Of a stretch of DNA of 64,000 nucleotides, positions 50,477-60,014 are shown one piece after another (within the stretch, counting starts at the first letter, position 1; every line of letters starts with the position of its first letter). Location: contig OZ257131.1 in assembly GCA_965278985.1 (NCBI GenBank), forward strand, positions 310,001 to 374,000, given 5' to 3'. The DNA is from CAISIP01 sp965278985. GTDB lineage: Bacteria > Pseudomonadota > Gammaproteobacteria > Burkholderiales > Burkholderiaceae_C. The notes beneath the pieces are model-generated. The model saw only the letters and a program-made list of their open reading frames with translations, made no database searches and had not been told where the DNA came from. Position numbers and translations under genes: made by a program.

Positions 50477-52981
50477 ATGCCAGGACGCCAGGCGCTGCTG
50501 CGTTATGCCATCGTGGGGGCGGGGGCCATCTTCACGCTGGTCTTCGCCGCGTCGTCCGGCTACGACGCCTGGCGCCAGCGCGAACAGCTGTACGAAGCCT
50601 CGGAGCGTGAACTCGGAAACCTCTCGAAGGTGCTCGCCGCCGAGACCGCGCGCAGCGTGCAGACCGTCGACGTGCTGCTGCGCGACACGGCCTCCTGGTA
50701 CGAGCAGCAGGGGCATGCACTGCCCGGCGCCGCCACCGATGCCGCGTTGTCCGCTTTCACGGCCACCGTGCCCCAGGTCGCGATGCTGACGCTGGTGGAC
50801 GCTGCCGGGCAGCAACGCCACCGCTCGCACTGGACGGATGATCCGTTGGCCAATGTCGCCGACCGCGCCTATTTCCAGGCCCAGCGCGAGCGGCGCGACA
50901 CCGGCCTGTTCATCAACGAGCCGGTGCTCACGCGCTCCATTGGAGAGCGGGGCCTGGTCATGTCGCGCCGGCTCGAAGGTGCGGACGGCCGCTTCGCCGG
51001 CGTGGTCACCGCCATCGTCACGCTCGACCAGCTGCGCCACAGCCATGAACGCATCGACTTCGGCAGCCATACCGAGCTGCATGTCGCCTTTGCCGATGGC
51101 ACCCCGGTGATCAGCCTGCCGCGGGCCGACCACGTGTCCCCGCGCAGCCTCGCCGCGCTGGGCCTGGACCTGCGCGATGGCGAAAGCCGCATCCTGCGCC
51201 GGGTGGTGGATGGCCGGCCCATGGTGCTGGCGGCCACCGACATCCAGGCGCAGCCCATGGTGATCGCGCTGTTGCGTGACGAGACCGAGGTCCTGCATGC
51301 CTGGAGCACCGAGACGCGCAACATGCTGCTGCGCACCCTGGCACTGGTGCTGTGCGTGGCGTTGGCCGTCTGGGCCGCCATCCGCCAGCTGCGCAGGCTG
51401 GAGTCGCACGAGCGCGCCCTGTCGCTCAGCGAACAGCGTTACGCGCTGGCCATGCAGGCTGCCAACGAAGGCCATGCCGAATGGAACATGCGCGACGGCG
51501 CGGTGTATCTCTCACCGCGCTGGCGTGAGATGCACCATTGGTCCGATGGCGCGGACACGTCGCTCGCGCAGCTCGATGCGATGCTGCGCCTGCATCCGCA
51601 AGACCGCGAACCGCTGCGCGCGGCGCTGCAGGCCCATGTGGAGGCGCGCGCCCCTTTCGTGGACGTGGAGTACCGCATCCGCACACCGCAGCACGGCTGG
51701 CGCTGGATTCAGGCGCGCGGCCGGGTGCATGCGGATCCGGTGGGCGCCACGACGTGCTTCTACTGGACCACCACCGATGTCACCCACCGCAGGCAGGCGC
51801 AGGAGGAGCAGGCCCGACTGGAGACGCGCCTGCAGCAGGCGCGTCACCTGGAATCGCTGGGCACCATGGCGGGTGGCATCGCGCACGACTTCAACAACAT
51901 CCTCGGCGCGATCCTGGGTTATGGCGAGATGGCCCAGCAGGCGGTGCACCCCCAGAGCCCGGCTGCGCGCCATATGGAGCGTGTGATGCAGGCCGGCCTG
52001 CGTGCCAAGGCGCTGGTGCGCCGCATCATCGACTTCAGCCGCAGCGGGCACGGCGAGAAGACGCCGGTGGCGGTCCAGCCCGTGGTGGAGGAGGCGCTGG
52101 CGCTGCTGGCGCCCACGCTGCCCCAGGGCATCCGGCTGGAGCCCCTGCTTGCGGCGCCGCGGGTCACCGTGCTGGGCGATGTATCGCAGCTGCACCAGGT
52201 GGTCATGAACCTGTGCACCAATGCCATCCAGGCTATCGCCAGCGAGGGCGTGGTGGCCATCACACTGGACACCCAGGCCATCGCGCAGCGCCAGGCCTGC
52301 TCCCACGGCCAGCTGGAGCCGGGCCGCCATGTGGGCATCGCGGTGCGTGACACGGGGCAGGGCATGGAGCCGCAGGTCTTCGAGCGCATGTTCGACCCCT
52401 TCTTCACCACCCGTGCGGTGGGCGAGGGCACCGGGCTGGGCCTGTCCGTGGTGCATGGCATCGTGTCCGACCTGGGGGGCGCCATCGACGTGCTGACATC
52501 GCCGGGCCAGGGCTCCACCTTCACGGTGTGGCTGCCCGTGCTGGGCGAGGAGCCCACGCCCGTCCCGCTGCTGCAGGCTGCGCTGCCGCGCGGCCGCGGC
52601 GAGGTGATCATGGTCGTGGATGACGAGCCCGCGCTCGTGGAGCTGGTGGAGGACACGCTCGCCGCACTGGGGTATGAGCCGGTCGGCTACACCTCCCCCG
52701 AGCGGGCCTTGGGCGTGTTCCAGGAATCCCCCTACCGCTTCGACATGGTGCTCACCGACGAAAAGCTGCCCGGGATGCTGGGCACGGAACTGGTGGCGCG
52801 CCTGCGTGCGCTGCGCGCGGACCTTCCGGCCATCATCGTGACCGGCCACGGCGGTGAAGGCCTGGAGGAGCGGGCCCTTCTGGTGGGTGTCGATGCGGTG
52901 CTGCACAAGCCGCTGCTGGCCGGGGAACTGGTCGATTGCATCGAGCGCGTGCTGCGGGCCGCCGGTGTGCGTTTCGGCTGA
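50477..52981 (+). CDS. Hybrid sensor histidine kinase
   Basis: An 834-residue kinase. The order is TM1 (residues about 10-28), a periplasmic Cache-like sensor (about 40-270, with FINEPVLTRSIGERGLVMSR), TM2 (about 285-303, LLRTLALVLCVALAVW), PAS (about 315-440, ALAMQAANEGHAEWNMRDG), HisKA (GGIAHDFNNILGAILGYG, His470), and HATPase (NLCTNAIQAIAS, DTGQGM, GEGTGLGLSVVHGI). A C-terminal receiver follows (VVDDEPALVEL, Asp761 in LTDEKLPGM, Lys in VLHKPLLAG). GGAG precedes ATG 50477. Cache domains often bind small organic acids or amino acids. Output probably runs to the upstream OmpR-type protein. Confidence 0.94.
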   Translation: MPGRQALLRYAIVGAGAIFTLVFAASSGYDAWRQREQLYEASERELGNLSKVLAAETARSVQTVDVLLRDTASWYEQQGHALPGAATDAALSAFTATVPQVAMLTLVDAAGQQRHRSHWTDDPLANVADRAYFQAQRERRDTGLFINEPVLTRSIGERGLVMSRRLEGADGRFAGVVTAIVTLDQLRHSHERIDFGSHTELHVAFADGTPVISLPRADHVSPRSLAALGLDLRDGESRILRRVVDGRPMVLAATDIQAQPMVIALLRDETEVLHAWSTETRNMLLRTLALVLCVALAVWAAIRQLRRLESHERALSLSEQRYALAMQAANEGHAEWNMRDGAVYLSPRWREMHHWSDGADTSLAQLDAMLRLHPQDREPLRAALQAHVEARAPFVDVEYRIRTPQHGWRWIQARGRVHADPVGATTCFYWTTTDVTHRRQAQEEQARLETRLQQARHLESLGTMAGGIAHDFNNILGAILGYGEMAQQAVHPQSPAARHMERVMQAGLRAKALVRRIIDFSRSGHGEKTPVAVQPVVEEALALLAPTLPQGIRLEPLLAAPRVTVLGDVSQLHQVVMNLCTNAIQAIASEGVVAITLDTQAIAQRQACSHGQLEPGRHVGIAVRDTGQGMEPQVFERMFDPFFTTRAVGEGTGLGLSVVHGIVSDLGGAIDVLTSPGQGSTFTVWLPVLGEEPTPVPLLQAALPRGRGEVIMVVDDEPALVELVEDTLAALGYEPVGYTSPERALGVFQESPYRFDMVLTDEKLPGMLGTELVARLRALRADLPAIIVTGHGGEGLEERALLVGVDAVLHKPLLAGELVDCIERVLRAAGVRFG

Positions 52982-53111
52982 AACACGAGGCGTCTCGTTC
53001 TGCAATCACGGATGTGATAGTGGTCCCCAGAATGGCGGCACAGTGCACGTGCCGGCCCCGCCGGTGCCCCGCACCGAGGTGCCTCCCAGGCACCTTTCAA
53101 GGGGAAATGCC

Positions 53112-54053
53112 ATGAAGCCCACCCAGATTCCGGCCCGACAGCTGAACGTCGAACTGCGCGAACTGCGCGTGTTCGCCGAGGTGGTGCGACACGGGGGCTT
53201 CTCGCGCGCGGCCGAGGCCGTGCATACCACGCAGTCGACGGTGAGCAAGGCCATCAGCCGCCTGGAGGACCAGGTGGGCATGCCGTTGTTGCGCCGCCCG
53301 CGCGGCAGCATCGAGCTCACCGCCGCCGGCGAGGTGGTCCACCGCCGCGCCCAGGCCATGCTCGCGCAGCGCGAGCTCCTGGGCCAGGACCTGGAGGCGC
53401 TCACGCGCAGGTCGCGCGGAACGCTGCGGCTGGGCTTCTCGCGGCTGGAGACCAGCGCGTTCTTCGGCCGCACGCTTGCCGAGTACCGGCGCCGCCACCC
53501 GGACGTCGAACTGTGCTTGTACACCGACTCCGACAGCGTGCTGGTGCAGCGCCTGCTGCGCGGCGACCTCGACCTGGCATGCCTGGTCAGCCCCCGTGAT
53601 CCGCGGCTGGAGATCGTGGAACTGCAGCGTGATCCGCTGATGGTGCTGCTGCCGCGCGAGCATGCGCTGGCCAGGCGGTCGAGCCTGGCCATGTCCGACC
53701 TGGAGGGCGAGCCGCTGGTGTTGTTCGAGGACAAGTGCCCGCTCAACGACATGGTGCTCAACGCCTTCGACCGCGCGGGCGCGGCAGCGCGCATCGCGCT
53801 CAAGACCTCGCAGGTGGGGCTCCTGCTCGAACTGGTGGCGGAGCGGGTGGGCGTGGGCTTCCTGCCCCGGGCGCTGATGCAGCACCGGCCACACCCCCGC
53901 GTCGTGGCGGTGCCGCTGCACGGCATCAATAACCCATGGGTGTACACGGTGGCCTGGGCGGGGGACGCGGTGTTGTCCCACGCCGCACGCACCTGGGTGG
54001 CCTTGGCGCGCCAGCTGCACCAGGTCCAGGACTATCTGTCCGAAGCCGCCTGA
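53112..54053 (+). CDS. LysR-family transcriptional regulator
   Basis: A 313-residue LysR protein. HTH: LRELRVFAEVVRHGGFSRAA, EAVHTTQSTVSKAISRLEDQ, VGMPLLRRPRGSIELTAAGE. The effector domain starts GTLRLGFSRLETSAFFGRTL, and SQVGLLLELVAERVGVGFLP is typical. An open frame extends upstream to 52854, but the region 53015-53111 is intergenic in character, and AGGGGAAATGCC precedes ATG 53112. There is no divergent gene, so its target is not positionally obvious; the signalling genes on both sides are candidates. Confidence 0.92.
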   Translation: MKPTQIPARQLNVELRELRVFAEVVRHGGFSRAAEAVHTTQSTVSKAISRLEDQVGMPLLRRPRGSIELTAAGEVVHRRAQAMLAQRELLGQDLEALTRRSRGTLRLGFSRLETSAFFGRTLAEYRRRHPDVELCLYTDSDSVLVQRLLRGDLDLACLVSPRDPRLEIVELQRDPLMVLLPREHALARRSSLAMSDLEGEPLVLFEDKCPLNDMVLNAFDRAGAAARIALKTSQVGLLLELVAERVGVGFLPRALMQHRPHPRVVAVPLHGINNPWVYTVAWAGDAVLSHAARTWVALARQLHQVQDYLSEAA

Positions 54054-54233
54054 CCGCGCGCGCGGCGCTGCGCGCACGGGCCAGGATTCCGCCGCGGAAT
54101 AGGCAGCAGTCGAACTCTTCACTTGGCGCGGTGGGTGGCCTTCCATAGACTCGCCCATCGTTTCCTAGTCGCCCGCATCCCTGTGTTCGAAGCCGCTTCC
54201 TCCCTGCTGCTTCCAGCCCTGCTTCCTGACGGA
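54054..54233 (+). promoter_or_regulatory. Promoter and palindrome upstream of the GGDEF-EAL gene
   Basis: A perfect dyad ATTCCGC-C-GCGGAAT lies at 54086-54100. A sigma70-like pair follows: TTGGCG (54123-54128), 17-base spacer, TAGACT (54146-54151). If real, transcription starts near 54158, which rules out the long TTG start at 54123 for the next gene. Confidence 0.5.
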
Positions 54234-57131
54234 ATGGGCTGGTGGGCGCCCTGGCGTGCGCGCATGGAACTGCATGACGCCATGGGGTTGGCAAAGGGGG
54301 AGGCGGCCGCGGCCCCGCGGCATCGGGCGGGTGCGCGGGCCGACCCATGCCGGCAAGCCTGGTGGGCGCAGTGGGGCATGCTGGTGCTGGTACTGATGTC
54401 GGCCGCTGGCCTGGCCTGGTATGCCGTGGCCAGCGAACGTGGCCTGGCGCTGGAGGCGGAGTCCGATCGCCTGTCGGCCCAGGCCCGCGCCGTCGATATG
54501 GAATTGCAGCGGCAGCTTCGCGCCACGCGGCAAGCGATGGAGCAACTTCGCCGTGCCTGGACTGCTGGCGACCGTACATGGTCGTCGGCGCTGGTCCGTG
54601 CCCTGCGGCCGATGGTGATGGGGCAGGGGCCCGATGCACTGATGGTGGTGGATCGGCGGGGCGGGGTGGTGCTTTCCGACAGCGCCCATGCCCGGGCGCC
54701 CCTGTGGGACGGCGCCTTGCTGGCCGCGTTGACGCGCATGTCCGATCCCGACATGGTCCGGGTGTTCAGCGCCGCAGCGCCGCTGCAATCCGCGCCGGGA
54801 CTGTGGCTGGTAATGCCTGTGGCAGAGGACTCGGGGCCACCGGCACATTTCGTGGTGGCGGCACTCAATCCTGACTACTTCCAGGGGCTGCCTCGCTCCG
54901 TCACGGCCGTGTCCGGCGCGGCGGGGGCGCTCATGCTCGACACGGGCGCGGTGCTGGCCCTGTCCGCATCGGGGCGCGTGCAAGCATCGAAGCTGGAGAC
55001 CATGCTGCAGGCATGGCAAGGGGGCGATGCCATCCGGCGCATGGCACATCGGGAGCCCTCGATGCCTTCGCTGCCCGAAACACCCCTGCAGGTGCAGGGC
55101 GACGATGGTGATGCCAGCCTGGTGGTGCGGCATGCGGTCGATGCCCGGCCCATCGGCGTGGCGAATGGGTTCGTGGTGGTGCTGGCGCGCGATATCGGCG
55201 CGTTGTCGCCCTCCTGGCGACGGCTGGGCTGGATGCATGCGTTGACGCTGTTGAGTGCCGCGCTGGCGGGCGGGTTCGCGCTGCGCCGCGCGCAGCGCGG
55301 CCGCAGAGCATGGTGCCGCCGGCAACAGCAGTGCGATGCCGCGCGCGCCGACCACGCACAACGCATGGCGCTGGCCCTGGCGGGGACGGGCGCGGGGCTG
55401 TGGGAACTCCATGTTCCCGATGACTGTCTGGTGCTGGATGCGCGCGCCGCGGCGATGCAGGGCACGCGTACGGAGGCGGGCGCAGACGCGGACATGGACG
55501 CGGACGCGGCCGTGCAGCCAGGTGCGGTCTGGCGCGGCGACATCCACCCCGATGACCGCCCGCAGGTCGAGGCGTCGCTGGCGGGCCATCTGCGCGGTGA
55601 GGCTGCTGCCTTCGACGCCGAGTTCCGGGTGCGCCACCGGGAGGGGCATTGGATCTGGATCCATTGCCACGGTGAAGCCGTCGAGCGTGATGCGCAGGGG
55701 CATGCACGGCGTGTCCTCGGCACCCGCATGGACGTCACGGAGCGCAGGCAGCAGGTGGCCGAGATCCAGCGGCTCACCTACCACGACGGCCTGACCGGCT
55801 TGCCGAACAGACGCCTGCTGCAGGCACGCCTGGTCGATGCGCTGGAGACCGGCCGGCGCGAAGGCCAACGGGGAGCCGTGGTGTTCCTGAACCTGGACCA
55901 TTTCAAGGACCTCAACGGCACGCTCGGCCACCCGCTGGGGGACGCACTGCTGGTGCGCGTGGCACACCGCCTGCGCCAGGTCACGCGGGATAGCGACACG
56001 GTCGCACGCGTGGGTGGTGACGAGTTCGTGGTGTTGCTCGAAGGCCTCGGCACGCAGCATGCCGATGCACGCCGGCACGCTGAGTCCTTCGGCAATGCGA
56101 TGCTGCACCGCCTCTCGCGGCCCTACCACCTCCTGGGCCGCCAGATCCACAACACGCCGAGCATCGGCATCGCGCTGTTCGACGGCACGTGTGGTGATGC
56201 GGACCAACTGCTCATCCAGGCCGACCTGGCGCTGTGCCAGGCCAGGACGGAAGGACGCAATACCGTGGGTGTGTTCGAGCCGGCGCTGCAGGCCACCATC
56301 GCCGCCAATGCACAGCTGCAGGCCGACCTGCACCAGGCGCTGCACCGTGGTGAACTGATGCTGTACTACCAGCCCATCCACGACCGGCAGCGCTGCATCG
56401 TCGGCGTCGAGGCGCTGGTGCGCTGGCGCCACCCACGCGAAGGCATGGTGCCACCGTCGCGCTTCATCCCCGTGGCCGAACAGTGCGGCCTCGTGCTGCC
56501 GCTGGGCGATTGGGTGCTGGAGCAGGCCTGCCGGCAGCTGCATGCCTGGGCCGCCCGCCCTGCAACGGCACACCTGACCGTGGCGGTCAACATCAGCGCG
56601 CGCCAGTTGCGGCAGGCTGATTTCGTGGCCAAGGTCATCGAGACCGTGCAGCGTTCCGGCGCCGAGCCGCAACGGCTGAAGCTGGAGCTCACCGAGAGCA
56701 TGTTCCTGTTCGACGCCGAGGACGTGATCACGAAGATCGCCGCGCTCAAGCAGTATGGGATCGGCTTTGCGCTGGACGACTTCGGCACGGGATATTCCTC
56801 GTTGTCGTACCTGCAGCGGCTGCCGCTGGACCAGCTGAAGATCGACCAGTCCTTCGTGCGTGAACTGCCAGCCAACGCCAACGGCGCCACCATTGCCTGC
56901 GCCATCATCGGTCTGGCCCACAGCCTGGGGCTGAAGGTGATCGCAGAGGGCGTCGAGACCGAGGCGCAGATGGACTTCCTGCTGCAGAACCATTGCGACG
57001 CCTTCCAGGGTTACCGCCTCTCCACCCCCGGCCCCGTCGGGGACGTGGAGCGGCGCCTGCCCACCCCCCCGGCCATGGGCGAGCGCCCGGGGCCGGCCCA
57101 CCACGACCCTTTGGGCCTGCCCCCGCCATGA
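54234..57131 (+). CDS. GGDEF-EAL cyclic-di-GMP protein with PAS
   Basis: About 965 residues. TM1 lies at about 46-64 (WGMLVLVLMSAAGLAW). A periplasmic sensor follows to about 325, TM2 at about 335-350, then a PAS domain (WRGDIHPDDRPQVEASLAGH). The GGDEF domain (LTYHDGLTGLPNRRLLQARL, VGGDEFVVLL at about 594) has an intact catalytic motif. The EAL domain (VGVEALVRWRHPREGMVPPS at about 726, LELTESMF, LDDFGTGYSSLSYLQRL) retains its metal ligands. The protein can in principle make and break c-di-GMP. The start is uncertain (54234 or 54264), and a promoter-like pair overlaps the TTG at 54123. The last residues are Pro-rich, and the stop overlaps the chemoreceptor ATG (ATGA). Confidence 0.9.
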   Translation: MGWWAPWRARMELHDAMGLAKGEAAAAPRHRAGARADPCRQAWWAQWGMLVLVLMSAAGLAWYAVASERGLALEAESDRLSAQARAVDMELQRQLRATRQAMEQLRRAWTAGDRTWSSALVRALRPMVMGQGPDALMVVDRRGGVVLSDSAHARAPLWDGALLAALTRMSDPDMVRVFSAAAPLQSAPGLWLVMPVAEDSGPPAHFVVAALNPDYFQGLPRSVTAVSGAAGALMLDTGAVLALSASGRVQASKLETMLQAWQGGDAIRRMAHREPSMPSLPETPLQVQGDDGDASLVVRHAVDARPIGVANGFVVVLARDIGALSPSWRRLGWMHALTLLSAALAGGFALRRAQRGRRAWCRRQQQCDAARADHAQRMALALAGTGAGLWELHVPDDCLVLDARAAAMQGTRTEAGADADMDADAAVQPGAVWRGDIHPDDRPQVEASLAGHLRGEAAAFDAEFRVRHREGHWIWIHCHGEAVERDAQGHARRVLGTRMDVTERRQQVAEIQRLTYHDGLTGLPNRRLLQARLVDALETGRREGQRGAVVFLNLDHFKDLNGTLGHPLGDALLVRVAHRLRQVTRDSDTVARVGGDEFVVLLEGLGTQHADARRHAESFGNAMLHRLSRPYHLLGRQIHNTPSIGIALFDGTCGDADQLLIQADLALCQARTEGRNTVGVFEPALQATIAANAQLQADLHQALHRGELMLYYQPIHDRQRCIVGVEALVRWRHPREGMVPPSRFIPVAEQCGLVLPLGDWVLEQACRQLHAWAARPATAHLTVAVNISARQLRQADFVAKVIETVQRSGAEPQRLKLELTESMFLFDAEDVITKIAALKQYGIGFALDDFGTGYSSLSYLQRLPLDQLKIDQSFVRELPANANGATIACAIIGLAHSLGLKVIAEGVETEAQMDFLLQNHCDAFQGYRLSTPGPVGDVERRLPTPPAMGERPGPAHHDPLGLPPP

Positions 57132-58762
57132 CCCTCCTGTCCAACCTCCGCATCGGCCGCCGCATCGGGTTGGCCTTCCTGCTCACGTTGCTGCTCATGC
57201 TGGTGGTGGCGGTGTTCTCGGCCAGCCGCCTGGTGCTGGTCAATGCATCCCTGCGCACGGTGACGCAGGACTACTACGCCAAGGTCCGCCTGATCGCGAA
57301 GATCGACGGCGAGATCAACAAGCAGGCGCGCTACATGCGCAACGCGCTGATCATGCAGCCTGGGCCGGAGCGCGACCGGGAAGTGCAAAGCATCGCGCAG
57401 AGCCGCACCGTGGTGCGCGAAGGTTTCGACAAACTCGCACCGCTGGTGCGGCGGGAGGACGGCCGGCAGCAGCTGGCCCAGGTCTTGGCGGCGCGCGCCG
57501 ACTATGTCAAGGGGCTGGACGCTTTCCTGGCCCACATGCAGGGTGGCGCGGTGGAGGAGGCGCGTGCGCTGCTGTTGCAGAGCCAGCGCGCGCAGCAGCT
57601 CCGCTACATGGAGGCGATGGGCCGCTTCGCCGCGCTGCATGAGCAGTTGATGGCGCAGGCCAGCCAGGAAGCCGACCGCGATGCGCAGCGGGGCCTGTGG
57701 GTCACGGCCTGTGTGTCGGTGGTGGCGCTCCTCGTGTCCGCCATCCTGGGCGTCCTGCTGACCCGCTCCATCACGCGTCCCCTTTCGCAGGCCGTGCAGG
57801 TGGCCCAGAGCGTGGCCGCGGGGGACCTGACCTCCCAGGTCGATGCCCGGTCGCGCGACGAGGTAGGCCAGCTGCTGCAGGCCCTGCAGTCCATGAACAC
57901 AGCGCTCGTCGACCTGGTGGGCCAGGTGCACACCGCGTCGGAATCCATCGTGACGGGGGCGACGGAGATCGCATCGGGCAGCGTGGACCTGAGCCAACGC
58001 ACCGAAGAGCAGGCCAGCAACCTGGAGCAGACAGCAGCGTCGATGGAGCAACTGGCCGTGACGGTGCGGCAGAACGCGGACTCGGCGCGCACGGCAGTGC
58101 AGTGGGTCCAGGAGGCCGCGGTGGCTGCGCAGCAGTGCGGTGACACGGTGGCGCGCGTCGTGACGACGATGGGCGATATCGGCGGTGATTCGCGCCGCAT
58201 CGAGTCCATCGTCGACACCATCGATGGCATCGCCTTCCAGACCAACATCCTGGCGCTGAACGCCGCCGTGGAGGCCGCGCGGGCTGGCGAGCAGGGGCGT
58301 GGCTTCGCGGTCGTCGCCAGCGAGGTCCGCTCGCTGGCGCAGCGCAGCGCCACGGCGGCCAAGGAGATCAAGTCGCTGATCGAGGGCAGCGCCCAGCGGG
58401 TGGCGTCGGGCAATGCCCTGGCCAGCGCAGCGGGCGACACGGCCAAGGGCGTGGTGGACCAGGTGGCCAGGGTCAGCCGCCTCATCGAGCAGATCGGCAT
58501 GGCCAGCGCCGAACAGACCAGCGGCATCGGCCAGGTGAGCGACGCGGTGCAGCAGCTCGACCGGGTCACGCAGCAGAACGCAGCGCTGGTGGAGGAGAGC
58601 ACCGCGGCATCCGAGAGCCTGCGCAGCCTGGCGCAGGAGCTCACCGTGGCGGTGTCGGTGTTCCAGCTCCCGGAGGTGCAGGGCAGGGACGATGTTCCCA
58701 CGGCGCCGCGGCATGTGCCGACGCCGCTGGGGCAGCAAGCAAGGTTGCGCCTGGCAGGTTGA
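57128..58762 (+). CDS. Methyl-accepting chemotaxis protein
   Basis: A 544-residue chemoreceptor. TM1 spans residues about 10-32 (IGLAFLLTLLLMLVVAVFSA). The periplasmic four-helix-bundle sensor (about 35-190) includes GEINKQARYMRNALIMQPGP, a PxxxY-type/TarH-like feature. TM2 lies at about 192-212, followed by HAMP and the signalling hairpin IDGIAFQTNILALNAAVEAARAGEQGRGFAVVASEVR, split here as IDGIAFQTNILALNAAVEAA and RAGEQGRGFAVVASEVR. There is no NWETF-type pentapeptide; the tail is PTPLGQQARLRLAG. Coupling to the GGDEF-EAL gene links chemotaxis input with c-di-GMP in one transcript. Confidence 0.95.
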   Translation: MTLLSNLRIGRRIGLAFLLTLLLMLVVAVFSASRLVLVNASLRTVTQDYYAKVRLIAKIDGEINKQARYMRNALIMQPGPERDREVQSIAQSRTVVREGFDKLAPLVRREDGRQQLAQVLAARADYVKGLDAFLAHMQGGAVEEARALLLQSQRAQQLRYMEAMGRFAALHEQLMAQASQEADRDAQRGLWVTACVSVVALLVSAILGVLLTRSITRPLSQAVQVAQSVAAGDLTSQVDARSRDEVGQLLQALQSMNTALVDLVGQVHTASESIVTGATEIASGSVDLSQRTEEQASNLEQTAASMEQLAVTVRQNADSARTAVQWVQEAAVAAQQCGDTVARVVTTMGDIGGDSRRIESIVDTIDGIAFQTNILALNAAVEAARAGEQGRGFAVVASEVRSLAQRSATAAKEIKSLIEGSAQRVASGNALASAAGDTAKGVVDQVARVSRLIEQIGMASAEQTSGIGQVSDAVQQLDRVTQQNAALVEESTAASESLRSLAQELTVAVSVFQLPEVQGRDDVPTAPRHVPTPLGQQARLRLAG

Positions 58763-59082
58763 TTTTTTTGCCGGTGCGTCCAGCCGGTGCAGCCGCGCAA
58801 TGTAGCCACCCGCTGCAGCTGCATTGCGCAGTGCTTCATCCGTAATGCGCGTGCCCGCGGTTGCAATCGGCGCACAACAGGGGCTCTGCACACTGGACTC
58901 CGACATCACCAAGCACACGGCGTGAGCGCCAGGTGCCACAGGCGATGCCGGAGATCCCTACCGGCTTCGATTGCGCCTTTGTTCGCAATTCGGAAACAGA
59001 CATATGCCGTTCGCGGCCTTGTTTGCGCACTGGAGCGATCCCACCCTGTGTTGTTCCTCCATCACCAAGCAAGGTAATCACC
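58763..59082 (+). promoter_or_regulatory. 320-base intergenic region before the SDR gene
   Basis: No gene is supported. It holds an inverted repeat ATTGCG-N8-CGCAAT (58970-58989), a 12-base direct repeat CATCACCAAGCA (58904-58915 and 59060-59071), and an AAGG ribosome site close to the SDR ATG. A TTTTTTT run follows the chemoreceptor stop without a clear stem, so termination there is doubtful. Confidence 0.45.
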
Positions 59083-59835
59083 ATGACTTCCAGACTCTCT
59101 GACAAGATCGCCCTCGTGACCGGCGGCACCAGCGGTATCGGCCTGGCCACCGCGAAGCGTTTCGTCGCCGAAGGTGCCCATGTCTTCATCACGGGCCGCA
59201 GGCAGGATGCGCTCGACGCGGCAGTGAAAGACATCGGCCGCAACGTCACGGGTGTGCGCAGCGACGTGGCCGATCTCGGAGACCTGGATCGCCTGTATGC
59301 CACGATCCGACAAGAGAAGGGCCGGCTCGATGTGTTGTTCGCCAACGCGGGGGGCGGTCAGCTGGCGCCTCTCGGTGAGATCACGGAGGCCCACTTCGAC
59401 AACATCTTCGACACGAATGTGCGCGGCCTGGTGTTCACGGTGCAGAAGGCGCTGCCACTGATGCCCAAGGGTTCGACCATCGTCCTGAATGCCTCGACCA
59501 CGTCGATCAAGGGAACGCCCGGCTTCAGCATCTACAGCGCCAGCAAGGCGGCCGTGCGCAACCTGGCGCGGAGCTGGATGCTGGACCTGAAGCAGGCAGG
59601 CATCCGGGTCAATGTCCTGAGCCCGGGAGTGGTCCCCACCCCTGGTTATGGGCTGTTGGGGCTGACGGATGAACAGGTCGCCGGATTCGTCGAGATGCAG
59701 GCGCAGACGATCCCGTTGGGCCGCGTCGGCACGACCGACGAGATCGCCAAGGCCGCGGTGTTTCTGGCCTCTGACGACAGCAGCTTCGTCAATGGCGTCG
59801 AACTGTTCGCCGATGGCGGCATGACGCAGGTCTGA
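59083..59835 (+). CDS. SDR-family oxidoreductase
   Basis: A 250-residue classical SDR. The cofactor motif is VTGGTSGIGLATAKRFVAEG, then NAGGGQLAPLGEITEAHFD, a catalytic Ser in LNASTTSIKG, and Tyr/Lys in FSIYSASKAAVRNL. The ending VNGVELFADGGMTQV is typical. ITGRRQDALDAA after the first motif, with Arg pairs, suggests NADPH preference. ATG 59083 has an AAGG upstream; the frame is open further up but without start context. No regulator adjoins it. The substrate is unknown. Confidence 0.92.
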   Translation: MTSRLSDKIALVTGGTSGIGLATAKRFVAEGAHVFITGRRQDALDAAVKDIGRNVTGVRSDVADLGDLDRLYATIRQEKGRLDVLFANAGGGQLAPLGEITEAHFDNIFDTNVRGLVFTVQKALPLMPKGSTIVLNASTTSIKGTPGFSIYSASKAAVRNLARSWMLDLKQAGIRVNVLSPGVVPTPGYGLLGLTDEQVAGFVEMQAQTIPLGRVGTTDEIAKAAVFLASDDSSFVNGVELFADGGMTQV

Positions 59836-60014
59836 CCTTCGACCGCGCTGCATCCGGGGGCAGGTGCGTGCGAATTCAGGCACCGCCCCTGGCGAAAAAC
59901 AGCGCTATCCAGGGTGGCTGCGCGTTGCCACACTGCGGCCATCGACAGTCGAGCGCCGTGCCGCTTTCCACCCATGTGGCAAGTGGCGTGCTCACCATGA
60001 TGAAGGCCCAGCCC

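Noticed and set aside
54165..57104. 979-codon minus-strand frame opposite the GGDEF-EAL gene
   Set aside because: Pure shadow: the plus strand carries intact PAS, GGDEF and EAL motifs.
58746..58775. T-run after the chemoreceptor gene as a terminator
   Set aside because: No adequate GC stem lies directly before the TTTTTTT run.
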